64,000 nt of DNA from the NCBI RefSeq assembly GCF_022539505.1, contig NC_061508.1:344237484-344301483 (forward strand), read 5' to 3'. A program made the position numbers and the translations under genes. Position 1 is the first letter of the stretch; every line of letters begins with the position of its first letter. Positions 11,606 through 22,904 of this stretch are shown here, one piece after another. This DNA comes from Lolium rigidum. Lineage: Eukaryota > Streptophyta > Magnoliopsida > Poales > Poaceae. The notes beneath the pieces were generated by a model. That model searched no databases and had not been told where the DNA came from. It saw nothing but the letters and a program-made list of their open reading frames with translations.

Positions 11606-13198
11606 TGATGCGTGTGGTTGACACGTCCGTTGGGAACCCCAAGAGGAAGGTGTGATGCGCACAGCGGCAAGTTTCCCTCAGTAAGAAACCAAGGTTTAAT
11701 CGAACCAGTAGGAGTCAAGAAGCACGTTGAATGTTGATGGCGGCGGGATGTAGTGCGGCGCAACACCAGAGATTCCGGCGCCAACGTGGAACCTGCACAA
11801 CACAACCAAAGTACTTTGCCCCAACGAAACAGTGAGGTTGTCAATCTCACCGGCTTGCTGTAACAAAGGATTAACCGTATTGTGTGGAAGATGATTGTTT
11901 GCAGAAAACAGTAAAACAGTATTGCAGTAGATTGTATTTCAGTATAGAGAATTGGACCGGGGTCCACAGTTCACTAGAGGTGTCTCTCCCATAAGATAAA
12001 CAGCATGTTGGGTGAACAAATTACAGTTGGGCAATTGACAAATAAAGAGGGCATGACCATGCACATACATATTATGATGAGTATAGTGAGATTTAATTGG
12101 GCATTACGACAAAGTACATAGACCGCTATCCAAGCATGCATCTATGCCTAAAAAGTCCACCTTCAGAGTTATCATCCGAACCCCTCCGAGTATTAAGTTG
12201 CTAACAACAGACAATTGCATTAAGTATTGCGCGTAATGTAATCAGAGACTACATCCTTGAACATAGCACCAATGTTTTATCCCTAGTGGCAACAACACAT
12301 CCATAACCTTAGAGGTTCTTGTCACCCCTCCAGATTCACGGAGACATGAACCCACTATCGAGCATAAATACTCCCTCTTGGAGTTACTAGCATCAACTTG
12401 GCCAGAGCATCTACTAATAATGGAGAGCATGCAAGATCATAAACAACACATAGACATAACTTTGATAATCAACATAACATAGTATTCTCTATTCATCGGA
12501 TCCCAACAAACGCAACATATAGAATTACAGATAGATGATCTTGATCATGTTAGGCAGCTCACAAGATCCGACAATTAAGCACAATGGGGAGAAGACAACC
12601 ATCTAGCTACTGCTATGGACCCATAGTCCAGGGGTAGACTACTCACACATCACTCCGGAGGCGACCATGGCGGCGTAGAGTCCTCCGGGAGATGATTCCC
12701 CTCTCCGGCGAGGGTGCCGGAGGCGATCTCCGAATCCCCCGAGATGGGATTGGCGGCGGCGGCGTCTCTGGAAGGTTTTCCGTATCGTGGCTCTCGGTAC
12801 TGGGGGTTTCGCGATGGAGGCTTTAAGTAGGCGGAAGGGCAGGTCAGGAGGCGGTATGAGGGGCCCACACCACAGGGCCGCGCGGCCAAGGGGGGGCCGC
12901 GCCGCCCTAGGGTGTGGCCACCTCGTGGCCCCACTTCGTCTCCTCTTCGGTCTTCTGGAAGCTTCGTGGCAAAATAGGACCCTGGGCGTTGATTTCGTCC
13001 AATTCCGAGAATATTTCGTTACTAGGATTTCGAAACCAAAAACAGCGAGAAAACAGACAATCGGCACTTCGGCATCTTGTTAATAGGTTAGTTCCAGAAA
13101 ATGCATGAATATGACATAAAGTGTGCATAAAACATGTAGATAACATCAATAATGTGGCATGGAACATAAGAAATTATCGATACGTTGGAGACGTATCA
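11606..13198 (-). repeat. 5' LTR of element A1
   Basis: Plus-strand ends are TGATGCGTGTGG and GGAGACGTATCA, the same as the left LTR apart from scattered changes. It is followed at once by the TSD tgctc. On the minus strand it begins TGATACGTCTCC. Confidence 0.93.
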
Positions 13199-13534
13199 TG
13201 CTCCTAGATTGAAAACAGATCCTGGCAGAAACAGCTCGAAACAAAACACGTCGAGAAAATGATATACGGACCTCCAGGGGTTCGGGGGATTATATAGCAG
13301 GAATTTGTACGTCATAAGGAAAGTACCAGGTCGAACCAGAGTCGGAGAGGGGCGATGAGGTGGCCAGCTCATAGGGCGGCGCGGGCCAAGGCCTGGCCGC
13401 GCGGGCCTATGGGGGCATGCCCTCGTGCGTCTCCTCCACTCCGTTTCGATCTCGTAATTTTTCATATTTTCCAAAAATACCAAAAACATTGTTCGGAAAG
13501 TAAATTGCGAACTTTTTATTACCAGTACTATTAC
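13199..13534 (-). promoter_or_regulatory. Promoter-like spacer of element D, upstream of the 68-aa ORF
   Basis: This 336-bp piece lies between the end of pol and the A1 insertion. On the minus strand it has a GC-rich palindromic block (about 13373-13410, ggcgcgggccaaggcctggccgc type), then TATATAA (13296-13290), then about 100 bp to the ATG of the small ORF once A1 is discounted. The spacing fits a plant TATA promoter with a short leader. Activity is inferred only. Confidence 0.5.
13290..13296 (-). promoter_or_regulatory. TATA box before the small ORF of element D
   Basis: Minus strand reads GCTATATAATCC. The distance to the ATG at 6533 is about 98 nt without the A1 insertion and about 6.76 kb with it. 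Confidence 0.5.
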
Positions 13535-16500
13535 CTATTCAAAGTCGAGTTCTGGCGGACTGTCAATTTGACCTTTAATGAAAGCCCCCGGTGTTTCTAC
13601 TCGAATAACATCAACATCTACATTGTAAGAATCACCTGAGATATAATGCTTGAGTCTTTGTCCATTCACCACTTGTGTGGCATTGCCTTGGAGAAAGCTA
13701 ATTTTAATTGCTCCTGAATGATACACCTCCTCAACAACATATGGTCCTTCCCATTTCGAGAGTAATTTCCCTGCAAAGAATCTGAGACGAGACCGATACA
13801 ATAGGACTTTATCTCCAATATTAAATTCTCTTTTGATAATCCTTCTATCATGCCATTTTTTAAATTTCTCTTTAAAGAGTTTAGCATTTTCATAAGCTTC
13901 ACTTCTCCATTCATCTAAAGAACTCAATTGCAGCAACCTCTTCTTACCGGCTAGTTTAGGATCTTTATTTAGTTCTCTTACAGCCCAATAAGCTTTGTGC
14001 TCTAGTTCTAAAGGTAAATGACAAGCTTTTCCATAAACCATTTTATAAGGTGACATTCCCATGGGATTTTTATAAGCAGTTCTATAAGCCCATAGTGCTT
14101 CCTTCAATTTACTAGCCCAATTCTTTCTATTTTTATTAACAGTCTTTTGCAAGATAGATTTAATTTCTCTATTTAATACTTCTACTTGCCCACTAGTTTG
14201 AGGATGATAAGAGGAAGCAATTCTATGATTAATACCATATTTAGCAAGAGTTTTTCTAAAACCACCATGAATAAAATGAGAACCTCCATCAGTCATAATA
14301 TATCTAGGAACTCCAAATCTAGGAAAAATAATATCTAAAAGCATTCTTAAAGAGGTCTCACCATCAACACTTTTTGTAGGTATGGCTTCCACCCATTTAG
14401 TAACATAATCAACAGCAATAAGTATATGAGTGTTACCTTCTGAAGAGGGAAAAGGTCCCATGAAGTCAAATCCCCAACAATCGAACGGTTCAATAACAAG
14501 AGTATAATTCATAGGCATTTCATTGCGTTTGGAGATATTACCAACCCTTTGACATTCATCACAAGATAAAATAAACTTCCTTGCATCTTTGAAGAGAGTT
14601 GGCCAATAAAAACCTGATTGTAGAACCTTTTGCGCGGTTCTTTCTCCAGCGTGATGTCCTCCATAAGCACTACCATGACATTTACTCAATATCTCTTGTT
14701 GTTCATATTTGGGAACACATCTTCGCAGAATACCATCCACTCCTTCTTTATATAAGTGTGGGTCATCCCAGAAATAATGCCTCAAGTCATAAAAGAATTT
14801 CCTCCTTTGCTGAGCTGAAAAGGTTGGAGGCAAGTACTTGGAAACAATAAAGTTAGCATAATCAGCATACCAAGGACTGTCTCGCGAGCTCACCTTTATT
14901 ACAGCTAATTGTTCATTCGGAAAACTATCATTAACAGGAACAGGATCATAAGCAATATTTTCCAATCTAGACAAATTATCAGCAACAGGATTATCAGCAC
15001 CTTTCCTATCTACAATATGTAAATCAAATTCTTGTAATAGAAGTACCCATCTAATAAGCCTTGGCTTAGCATCTTTCTTTTGCATAAGGTATCTGATTGC
15101 AGCATGATCAGTATGTATAGTAACTTTTGAAATATAGGGTCTAAACTTATCACAAGCAAAGACTACAGCTAACAATTCTTTTTCAGTAGTAGCATAATTT
15201 CTTTGAGCAGCATCAAGGGTTTTACTAGCATAATGAATAACATTCAATTTTTTATTTACTCGCTGTCCAAGAACAGCGCCTACATCAAAATCACTAGCAT
15301 CACACATAATTTCAAATGGTAAGTTCCAATCAGGAGGTTCAACTATAGGAGCAGTTGTTAAGGCTTTCTTTACAGTTTCAAAAGCTTCCTTACAATCATC
15401 ATCAAAAACAAAAGGTACATCTTTTTGAAGAAGATTAGTAAGAGGATTTGAGATCTTGGAGAAGTCTTTAATAAACCTCCTATAAAACCCATCATGACCA
15501 AGAACACTACGAATACCTTTAACATCCCTAGGATAGGGCATCTTCTCAATTGCTTCAACTTTAGCTCTATCAACTTCAATACCTCTCTCGGAAATTTTAT
15601 GTCCCAATACAATTCCTTCATTAACCATAAAGTGGCATTTCTCCCAAGAACAAGGTTAGTTTCTTCACATCTCTGCAAAACTTTATCAAGGTTCCGCAAG
15701 CAATTATCAAAAGAATTCCCATAGACAGAAAAATCGTCCATGAATACCTCTACAATACTCTCGCAAAAGCCATGAAAAATAGCAGACATGCATCTTTGAA
15801 AAGTAGCAGGAGCATTACATAAACCAAAAGGCATACGTCTATAAGCATAAGTTCCATATGGACAAGTGGAAGTGGTTTTCTCTTGATCCTTAGTTTTAAC
15901 AGCAATTTGTGAAAACCCAGAATAACCATCAAGAAAGCAAAAGTGAGTATTCTTAGACAACCTTTCTAACATTTGATCAATAAAAGGTAAAGGGTAATGA
16001 TCTTTCTTAGTAACTTTATTAACTTTTCGATAATCAATGCACATTCTATACCCTACAACTACTCTTTGAGGTATGAGCTCATCATTATCATTAGGCACAA
16101 CAGTCATTCCTCCTTTCTTAGGAACACAATGCACATGACTAACCCATCTACTATCAGCAATAGGATATATAATACCAGCTTCAAGAAGTCTTAATACCTC
16201 ATTTCTTACCACATCCTTCATCTTAGGAATTAGACGACGCTGAGGTTCAACAACGAGCTTCGCATCATCTTCCATATTAATGGCATGTTGGCAAATAGAG
16301 GGAGAAATCCCCTTCAAGTCATCAAGAGTGTAGCCAATAGCTCCTCGGTGTTTCTTCAATATTTCCAATAACCTTTCTTCTTCAAACTCTGAAAGCTTAG
16401 AACTAATAATAACAGGATATATTTTCTTATCATCAATATGAGCATATTTAAGATTATCAGGCAATGGTTTTAAATCAAAGACAAGATCTTCCTTTGGTGG

Positions 16501-16933
16501 TGGTGTTGTAACCAGATCTTCTACCGGTAAATCATGCTTAAGAATAGGTTGACGAAGGAAAATTTCATCAAGCTCATCTCTTTCTTCCCTAAAAACTTCA
16601 CTCTCACTATTCTCCAAATGCTGCTGCAAAGGATTATTAGGAGCAAGAGCAATAGATGCACACTGTTCAACTCTAAAATCATTATTAGGCGAATCAGCTT
16701 TATAAGGAGTTTTGGAAAATTTAGAGAAGTTAAACTCATAAGATTCACCAGCAAATTTAGTCAAAATTTTCTCTTTCTTGCAATCTATAACAGCTCCACA
16801 AGTATTTAGAAAAGGTCTACCAAAAATGATAGGACAATATTTACTAGCAGCAGAACCAAGTACCAAAAAGTCAGCAGGATATTTAATCTTACCGCATAGA
16901 ACTTCCACATCTCGAACAATACCAATTGGAGAG
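13535..16933 (-). pseudogene. pol of element D: protease end, reverse transcriptase, RNase H, integrase
   Basis: Two overlapping frames form one pol. The upstream frame (to 15370) has the post-protease CPIIFGRPFL motif and the RT palm, with DGYSGFSQI and the catalytic FMDDF. A shift near 15640, just after EETNLVL, looks like a 4-nt loss relative to the usual sequence. The 697-codon downstream frame begins at about 15628. It has RNase H (CDASDF at about 109, TEKELL at about 148, HTDHAA at about 172), the integrase zinc finger (HH at 325, CDEC at 356-359) and the DDE core (D388, D447, E483). A GPY-type tail ([11 protein letters not shown]) follows and there is no chromodomain. The Athila lineage is supported by the protease linker, PBS type of relatives and motif set. 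Insertion E cuts it at 16933. Confidence 0.92.
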
Positions 16934-18097
16934 TGTTGCGGTCAGAAACCCACCGGCGAGCAGCGACGGGCAACACAGTAGAGCCGGGAACAACTTAGGG
17001 CTGCGGCTGGCCCTGGTCCCTCCGAGCGACAGCCCGCAAAGACTCCGGCACGCACGTCCGATGCTCGGTGCAAGGGCGTGCCACCTGACCTATACCTGGT
17101 CGGGAAGGTGATGGAGATGCCTCGCTTAGTTTCCTGCATGGCATACACGTAAACATTAAATACGAGCCTCGATCGGCTCTCAGGTTGTCCTGTGAATCGG
17201 CTCAAGGAGCCGATCCACCCATGATTCGTACGAGGTGCACGAATATATGGTGGTCCTGCTTGATCAAGATAAAGCTAAAACGATCTACGACGATTTGGGG
17301 TTTTCACCGCATAATCGGATCATCCTACTCACGATTGGGCCTCGCGGCCGCGCACGGTGATCGTAAGCCGATCCTAGACAAGGCCTAAAAACCAACACGA
17401 GGTTGATCCTCGGAACATCCTGTCTAGGGCTAGCAAACTACACCCTACACGTCGCTGGATCCTCCAACCCTTTGTAAGGCCTAACTATGCAGATATTAAA
17501 CTAATCCTTGAAGAACAAGGAGGAATCATAACGGATCGGATCTACTAAATAATGACCAAGCGGGGTGCCGCCCCTACACCTAAGATAGGTGTAAGGGCGG
17601 TTAGATGTCTAAGGGTTGCACTACGATAGCATATGATACGAAGAACAATGCTAACCCTAACACATCTAAGATAACTACGTTGCTCGCCATCAAAAAGGCT
17701 TCAGTACGAGCAACGCATGAACGACGAATAAACTTGTATCGCCTAGATCGCAAGATGCGATCTAGGCAGCATGATGCTTACCGGAAGAAACCCTCGAGAC
17801 GAAGGAGTTGGCGATGCGCCTAGATTGATTTGTGGTGAACGATGATTGTTGTTTATTTCATAAACCCTAGATACATATTTATAGTCCGGGGACTTTCTAA
17901 TTTAGGCGTGCACCTAACCGTGCACGAGTTAAACTCTATCTTTCAATCTAAGATGCGATCTACTATGTTACAGATACACGGGCAAACTAGCCCAAACTTT
18001 GCATAACAGGCCGATTCACGTATTTCTTCCATGTATATTCTTCAAGTCCATCTTGATCGCGGCCCACCTCTGACTCGGTCAAATTCCGGTGATAACA
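16934..18097 (-). repeat. 3' LTR of element E
   Basis: Plus-strand ends are TGTTGCGGTCAG and CCGGTGATAACA, so the minus strand runs TGTTATCACC...CCGCAACA. The box TATAAATAT reads on the minus strand at 17883-17875. It is almost identical to 22905-24066. Confidence 0.93.
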
Positions 18098-18116
18098 CAT
18101 GCCCCCCTGGTTTTGG
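18098..18116 (-). other. Polypurine tract of element E
   Basis: The plus strand catgcccccctggttttgg gives CCAAAACCAGGGGGGCATG on the minus strand, next to the 3' LTR. Confidence 0.7.
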
Positions 18117-18296
18117 AATTGATAATTCCAAAATCACTCTGCTTTTCTTCGTCGGGTCATGTCGTGGCAGAGCAGAACCGTCGCAGTATCCTTCATCATG
18201 ATGCCTTGTCTTCTCAACTTCTCTGCAAAATTTGATAGCTTTAGCATCACTTCCTCGGAAACTGCAATGGCATTAAATCTCCACTAGGCTCCTCCT

Positions 18297-18303
18297 TATT
18301 TAA
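18297..18303 (+). promoter_or_regulatory. TATA-like box for the antisense acidic ORF of element E
   Basis: TATTTAA on the plus strand, 81 bp before the ATG at 18384. The sequence between is pyrimidine-rich (cctcttcatcctcttcctct), as in many plant leaders. Inferred from position and sequence only. Confidence 0.45.
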
Positions 18304-18383
18304 CTGTGCCGATTGACTAGCCCTCTTCATCCTCTTCCTCTGTTCTAGCTATCGGCACCGAAAAACCCTCTTTCCCTGTAGCA

Positions 18384-18928
18384 ATGTCTTCCTCTTCCTC
18401 CGTCTCCTCCGGCCTCTCCCTTCAGTCTTCCTCCTCGAGCGAGCCGGAGTGGAACTTCGGCCATGTGCCAGACGGTCCACCCGAAGCATTCGTCGGGTCA
18501 GATGGCGACCTGCCTCTGACCGATGGGGAAGACGACCTCAAGTTCCTCATCGAAGGGGAGCTGATAAGCGAAAGCGAAGACGACCTCCATCCCTGGGTGA
18601 AACCCACCTCCTCCGACGGGAAGGAGGAAGAAGAAGGAGTAGAGGAAGTAAAGGAAAAGGAGGAGGATGAGTCCTCCTCCCCCGCTAAGCATCCGCCGGC
18701 AAAGCGACGATGATGATGACGAGGAGGAAGAGGAGGAGGATGAATCCTCCTCCTCCGTCGGATATCCACCGACAAAGCGCTTCCGCTCTTGGGCGGACAG
18801 CGAGGATGATGATGATGACGAGGAAGAAGAAGCTCCGGCCGAGGGCTGGGGCAGCAGCGACGAGGAACTCCACGGGGAGCAGCGCCGACGGCAGCTACAA
18901 CGGTGGCGATGAGGACAGCGACGACTAG
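18384..18928 (+). pseudogene. Antisense acidic Ser-rich ORF of element E, frameshifted
   Basis: Opposite to gag. The first frame (18384-18713, 109 codons) is Ser-rich, then acidic, and ends at a basic PPAKRR. A second frame (from about 18700 to 18912) continues with a long Asp/Glu run, DESSSSVGYPPTKRFRSW, and a second acidic run. A third frame ends GSYNGGDEDSDD at 18926-18928. The module 'acidic run, DESSS, PP(A/T)KR' occurs twice, so the original protein probably had two such repeats and two small indels now break it. Acidic tracts with basic KR patches suggest a nuclear or chromatin-binding protein, but I recognise no family. A TATA box lies upstream, and AATCAATAAG near 19016 could be a polyadenylation signal. 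Confidence 0.5.
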
Positions 18929-20077
18929 TAGAGTAGGACTAGTAGTAGCAGTGCACTAGGCATCAGATCCCCCTTTTGAGAGCCATCGGCTCTTTCCTGT
19001 AAAGCCGCTCCTTTGAATCAATAAGAATTGTTCTTCCAATTTGTCTTTCAATTGATCCAATTTCAAGCCTTCCGCTCGCCACACCAAGACCGATAGCAAC
19101 GTATCGGATTTTTTTTCTTCTTTAGACGCCCATGAAGCCAGACTCAGATATCGACTAGACCGTCAATCAAGCACTTCTCAAACTCAGACTGTGATTTGAT
19201 ACCTGACCATAATATTTCGCAATCCTATAGCCGATGACTGTTCATCGGCTATTTTGAGAATCCAGTCTCCTTCATTTTCTTGCAGCAATCAGGACGGTCC
19301 AAACCCCGTAAATGACGACGGCTTCCCTTTCCGGCTCCTCACCCTTCTTCCTTTGAAAGCCGATATTGCCGATGAAGTACCAACGGCTCAATGAGCAACG
19401 GGCTGCCTTGTGCCAAAACTGCCGAGCTGGCACAAAGGGTCGGGAAGCCCTCGACAAGAAGGCTCAGGCACCAACATCGGCTCATTGCAGCTGGGGAAGC
19501 TCTCATTGTTCACTCCCTCGAGGACGCAGAAGGCCTCACGGCTGAACTAGACTTGGTGAAGATCCGTGTCTTGAACAAGCCGATCTTGTGTAAATGTACT
19601 AGAGTCGATGGCTGTGCATCGGCTTTGTTTCTTAGTTCTAAGTCGATGTACTTGCATCGGCTGTATATCGTGAAATTTTTTTTTACTTGCCGATTTTTTC
19701 CTATCGGCCCCCAGTATTTTACTGCACACATGTTCATCTGCACATGTTCATCTGATTAGGTGCCCCCCGAGCCGAATCTGTCAAGTAACTGCAGATATCG
19801 GCTCTGTAGTTTAGCCAAGGCACTGCATTTGTACGTCGGCTCCGGTAGGACCAATGCTGATTTTCCCTGACTCATCAGCCGACGTAAAACCGCTGCCCAG
19901 TAGGTCGATGTTGAACACAAGCAGAACATGTGGTGAGGATAATTTTGGCCGATTGCTGGAATCGGCCTCCATATTGATCGAAGCGCTTAATGAAGGTTTT
20001 TGCAATGTTCCTTCATAGATCATTGGGGCTGATCCCAAGGATCGGCCTCGCCACGTTTGCTCATCGGTTTGTTCTTG
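18929..20077. other. Spacer of element E rich in inverted GCCGAT/ATCGGC motifs
   Basis: About 1.1 kb without a supported gene. The hexamers GCCGAT, ATCGGC and near relatives (agccgatgactgttcatcgg, ccgattgctggaatcggc) occur many times, often as close inverted pairs that could fold into short hairpins. Short ORFs here (for example 19391-19759) have no recognisable content. Confidence 0.6.
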
Positions 20078-22843
20078 CTACACGGTCAGGCCGGTGGATA
20101 AGACCAGCCTAACCCCATCCTTTGTTACGTGGATGCGCTCGCCGTCGTCCAAATTGAGTGCATCGTTTAATCCTGGAGCACTAAACTCCGTTGGAAGGAT
20201 GAGCACCATGTTCGTGCCAGCCGATGTCTCATCATCGGCTTTCCTTTGCTTGGGGCGCCACACCATTTTTTGTGGTCGACCCTCTTCATCCAGGGTTCGC
20301 TGAATTTTCGCGGCCAGATCAGGCCGCGCCTTCCTTAGCGTGTGCAGGTACAACCTTTCGGCTTCTTCCAAGCCGTGCAGCCGCTGAACCCTACGCTTTT
20401 GGGAACGGCTGAGTCCATCAGGGCACCACCTTGGCCGGTGGTACCTGTCTTTTTCTTCTTCATCATCTTCCAAATCCTTGAGATCTTCTACCCGAGGGGA
20501 CTCAGCGTGTTTGCTTCGAGGTGGGAGAGGCCCTAAGCGTTGGAACACGGACACGTTAGCTGCCTCCTTCTTCTTTTGGTTACATTCTGGGCAATTGCCG
20601 ATTGTAGGCAATCGGCTCATTCCTGAATCCCAGCAGTGTCTGAAGAAGGGACAGTCCCAGTGCCTATCCTCGTCGTCTTGCTTCCTCGATTCCTCCTTGG
20701 CATGGCGCTCGTACTCCTCATCATCGCGATCATGCCGACGATGTCTTCTGGCGTCCCTAGCCAGACGGTCTCTATCATCATCGTCGCTGGATCGTCGGCG
20801 TTGGCTGTATTGACTCACATACTTATTGAGGAGGTGATCAGAGAGGGGTCGCTGATATCTCACATTCCTTACTTCTCCCTCTGTGATGTAGCGCTTGCCA
20901 TCGTGGCGGAGCCGATCGCGTGGAGTGGCCTCCTCTGTGTCCTTGCTACGAGAGCAGCTGCCCTCGTCTCCGTCCTTGCCAGCGTGGTGTCCAGGTCCTA
21001 CCATGTTGATGCTGAACGAGGATCCTGGCTGGCAACCTTCAGGGTAAGTGTACTCCACCATGTTAACGGCGGGGAAGGGGTGGGTGTCGACTTTCATGGC
21101 GTACTGGTTAAAAATCAGACGTCCTTGTTCTATCGCCATTTGGATCTGCTGACGCCACACCCTGCAGTTGTTGGTGGCATGTGAGAGCGAGTTATGCCAT
21201 TTGCAGTATGGCTTTCCGTTCAGCTCCTGTACCGTGGGGATTTTGAGGCCTTCGGGTATCTTCAATTGTTTCTCCTTGAGTAAGAGGTCGAAGATTTGCT
21301 CAGTTTTGGTCACGTCAAAATCGAACCCTCTGGGCGGACCTGGTGGCTTAACCCATTTGCAGGGCACGGGGATTGCCCCCCGAGTCCATTCAGCCACTGC
21401 TACCTCTTGATCTCCCGCAGAACCTTCGTCTTCATCTGCCTCAACCAGGACTACCGCACGCTTGAATTTGTCCTGGTACAAGTCCGGGTGGCGCTGTTCA
21501 TATGCCGACAGTTTCTGAACCATGTGCGCCAGTGAAGGGTAGTCTGCTTGGGAGGCCATGTCCTTGATTGGTGATGCAAGGCCCACCACTGCCAACTCGA
21601 CTGCTTCCTTTTCAGTCACACGAGCCGAATAACATCGGTTCCTTAGATTTCTGAAGCGCTGGACGTACTCTGCCACGGTTTCTCCACGCTTCTGACGTAT
21701 TTGAGCTAGATCGGCAATGCCGGGCTCGGAAGCTTCTGAGTGAAACTGCATGTGGAACTGTTCCTCCAACTGCTTCCAAGTCCGGATGGAGTCCGGTGGC
21801 AACGAAGTATACCACCCGAAAGCCGATCCCGTGAGGGATCGTGCGAAGAACCTCACGCGTAGTGGATCCGATGCTGAGGCCGTTCCTAGCTGTGCCAAAT
21901 ATCGGCTCACATGCTCGATGGAGCTGGAACCATCTGATCCATTGAATTTGGAGAAATCAGGGAGCCGATACTTGGGTGGTAGCGGGACCAACTCGTACTC
22001 GTCGGGGTACGGCTTGGAATAGCCGATTGACCTCCTTTTCGGCACCATGCCGAACTGGTCTCTCAGGATCGTACTTATTTCATCCGCGGTGCTGGCTGCA
22101 GGAGTCGAACTCTGAAGATTCGCCGGAGTGGCATACTTAGCCAGCCATGCTTGCTTTTCCAGCTCTGAGCCAACTGCAGGAGCTGCGCTCTGGAGGTTTG
22201 TTGGAGTGGTGTACTTAGCTAGCCACGTCTGCTTCTCAAGATCTATCGCTGAAGTTCCTCCTGCTTTCCCAGAAGTTCCTGCTATTGCGGCCTGGTTTGT
22301 GAGCGCCCAGTTACCGCAGTCTGACATGTACCCGTGAGGGATCTCCTTAGGCGCCTCATGCAAGAACTGGCAGTCACTAGGGTCACCACCGATCTTGTAG
22401 ACGACGAATGCCGGTGAATTCGGCACTTCTGGTGCTGCCAACGCAAATGGCAGCGGTGGACGGGACTGGAGTGGCATCTCTCCTTGGTGTGTCCCGAGAG
22501 CTGGTCCTGACGGAGAGTACTGGTGCCTCATGATCTCCTGGATCACCCGAAGAGCGACACGCTCCAAAGTGTTCACCAGGTTCTCAGAGTGGCGGTGCAG
22601 CGAGTGAGCCACCAGGTAGTTAATCTCCTGACGCAGGGACCTGGTGCGTTCTTCTGACGGGGCGGACAGGTCTATTCCATCGAGCGCACCATCAGGCGAG
22701 AACCCTTTCCACCTGATGCCATGTGAACGGGTCCTGTGGAAAGAGCCGATGAGGTCGGCTTCGAGGATAGCTTTGACCTCGTCATACTTCTTCTTGAGCT
22801 CGTCGGTCAGATCCTCATACGTGACTGGAGTGCCGTCCGCCAT
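20078..22843 (-). CDS. gag polyprotein of element E (921 aa)
   Basis: I start at ATG 22843 (GAGATGGCGGAC, good plant context). The frame is open 15 codons further, but that part overlaps the PBS region and has no ATG. In order: an N-terminal region; two tandem copies of LEKQ(T/A)WLAKY(T/A)TP (about 202 and 228); the retrotransposon gag domain (about 294-445, with LPDFSKFNG and SLTGSAFGWYTSLP); a zinc-knuckle variant C547-x2-H-x4-H-x4-C560, with His where Cys is usual; then an Arg/Asp-rich region and a second Cys cluster (CPFF, CPECNQKKK). The ORF ends without a protease, so the product is a pure Gag. It is intact, the longest clean ORF in the window, suggesting recent selection or recent arrival. 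Confidence 0.9.
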   Translation of the reverse strand: MADGTPVTYEDLTDELKKKYDEVKAILEADLIGSFHRTRSHGIRWKGFSPDGALDGIDLSAPSEERTRSLRQEINYLVAHSLHRHSENLVNTLERVALRVIQEIMRHQYSPSGPALGTHQGEMPLQSRPPLPFALAAPEVPNSPAFVVYKIGGDPSDCQFLHEAPKEIPHGYMSDCGNWALTNQAAIAGTSGKAGGTSAIDLEKQTWLAKYTTPTNLQSAAPAVGSELEKQAWLAKYATPANLQSSTPAASTADEISTILRDQFGMVPKRRSIGYSKPYPDEYELVPLPPKYRLPDFSKFNGSDGSSSIEHVSRYLAQLGTASASDPLRVRFFARSLTGSAFGWYTSLPPDSIRTWKQLEEQFHMQFHSEASEPGIADLAQIRQKRGETVAEYVQRFRNLRNRCYSARVTEKEAVELAVVGLASPIKDMASQADYPSLAHMVQKLSAYEQRHPDLYQDKFKRAVVLVEADEDEGSAGDQEVAVAEWTRGAIPVPCKWVKPPGPPRGFDFDVTKTEQIFDLLLKEKQLKIPEGLKIPTVQELNGKPYCKWHNSLSHATNNCRVWRQQIQMAIEQGRLIFNQYAMKVDTHPFPAVNMVEYTYPEGCQPGSSFSINMVGPGHHAGKDGDEGSCSRSKDTEEATPRDRLRHDGKRYITEGEVRNVRYQRPLSDHLLNKYVSQYSQRRRSSDDDDRDRLARDARRHRRHDRDDEEYERHAKEESRKQDDEDRHWDCPFFRHCWDSGMSRLPTIGNCPECNQKKKEAANVSVFQRLGPLPPRSKHAESPRVEDLKDLEDDEEEKDRYHRPRWCPDGLSRSQKRRVQRLHGLEEAERLYLHTLRKARPDLAAKIQRTLDEEGRPQKMVWRPKQRKADDETSAGTNMVLILPTEFSAPGLNDALNLDDGERIHVTKDGVRLVLSTGLTV

Positions 22844-22883
22844 CTCAGATGTAGATGGCGATGTGGTTGATGTCGAAGATGGT

Positions 22884-22903
22884 CCCACCGGGCGTGCCAG
22901 AAT
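22884..22903 (-). other. Primer-binding site of element E
   Basis: The minus strand reads TTCTGGCACGCCCGGTGGGA directly after the 5' LTR. I did not assign the tRNA with confidence. It differs from the PBS of A1/A2 (tRNA-Asp type) and of B/C. Confidence 0.6.
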
Positions 22904-22904
22904 G

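Larger units (their letters stand above)
6541..13198 (-). mobile_element. Element A1: complete non-autonomous Athila-like LTR retrotransposon (6.66 kb)
   Basis: Two LTRs of about 1.6 kb (6541-8136 and 11606-13198) flank an internal region of about 3.5 kb. The TSD tgctc is perfect at 6536-6540 and 13199-13203. The PBS is at the right-hand LTR and the PPT at the left-hand LTR, so the element runs on the minus strand. The only internal ORF is 214 aa. No protease, RT, RNase H or integrase is present, so it would need enzymes in trans. It is inserted in element D just upstream of the 68-aa ORF. A2 is its sister. Confidence 0.93.

Noticed and set aside
18422..18775. Minus-strand ORF opposite the acidic ORF of E
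   Set aside because: Mirror of the Ser/acidic codons. It has no upstream signals, and the plus-strand frame has better start context and composition.
20636..21184. Plus-strand ORF of 182 codons
   Set aside because: Shadow of the intact gag of E on the other strand.
22844..22888. Fifteen extra N-terminal codons of the E gag
   Set aside because: No ATG, and the stretch overlaps the PBS region. The ATG at 22843 has good context.
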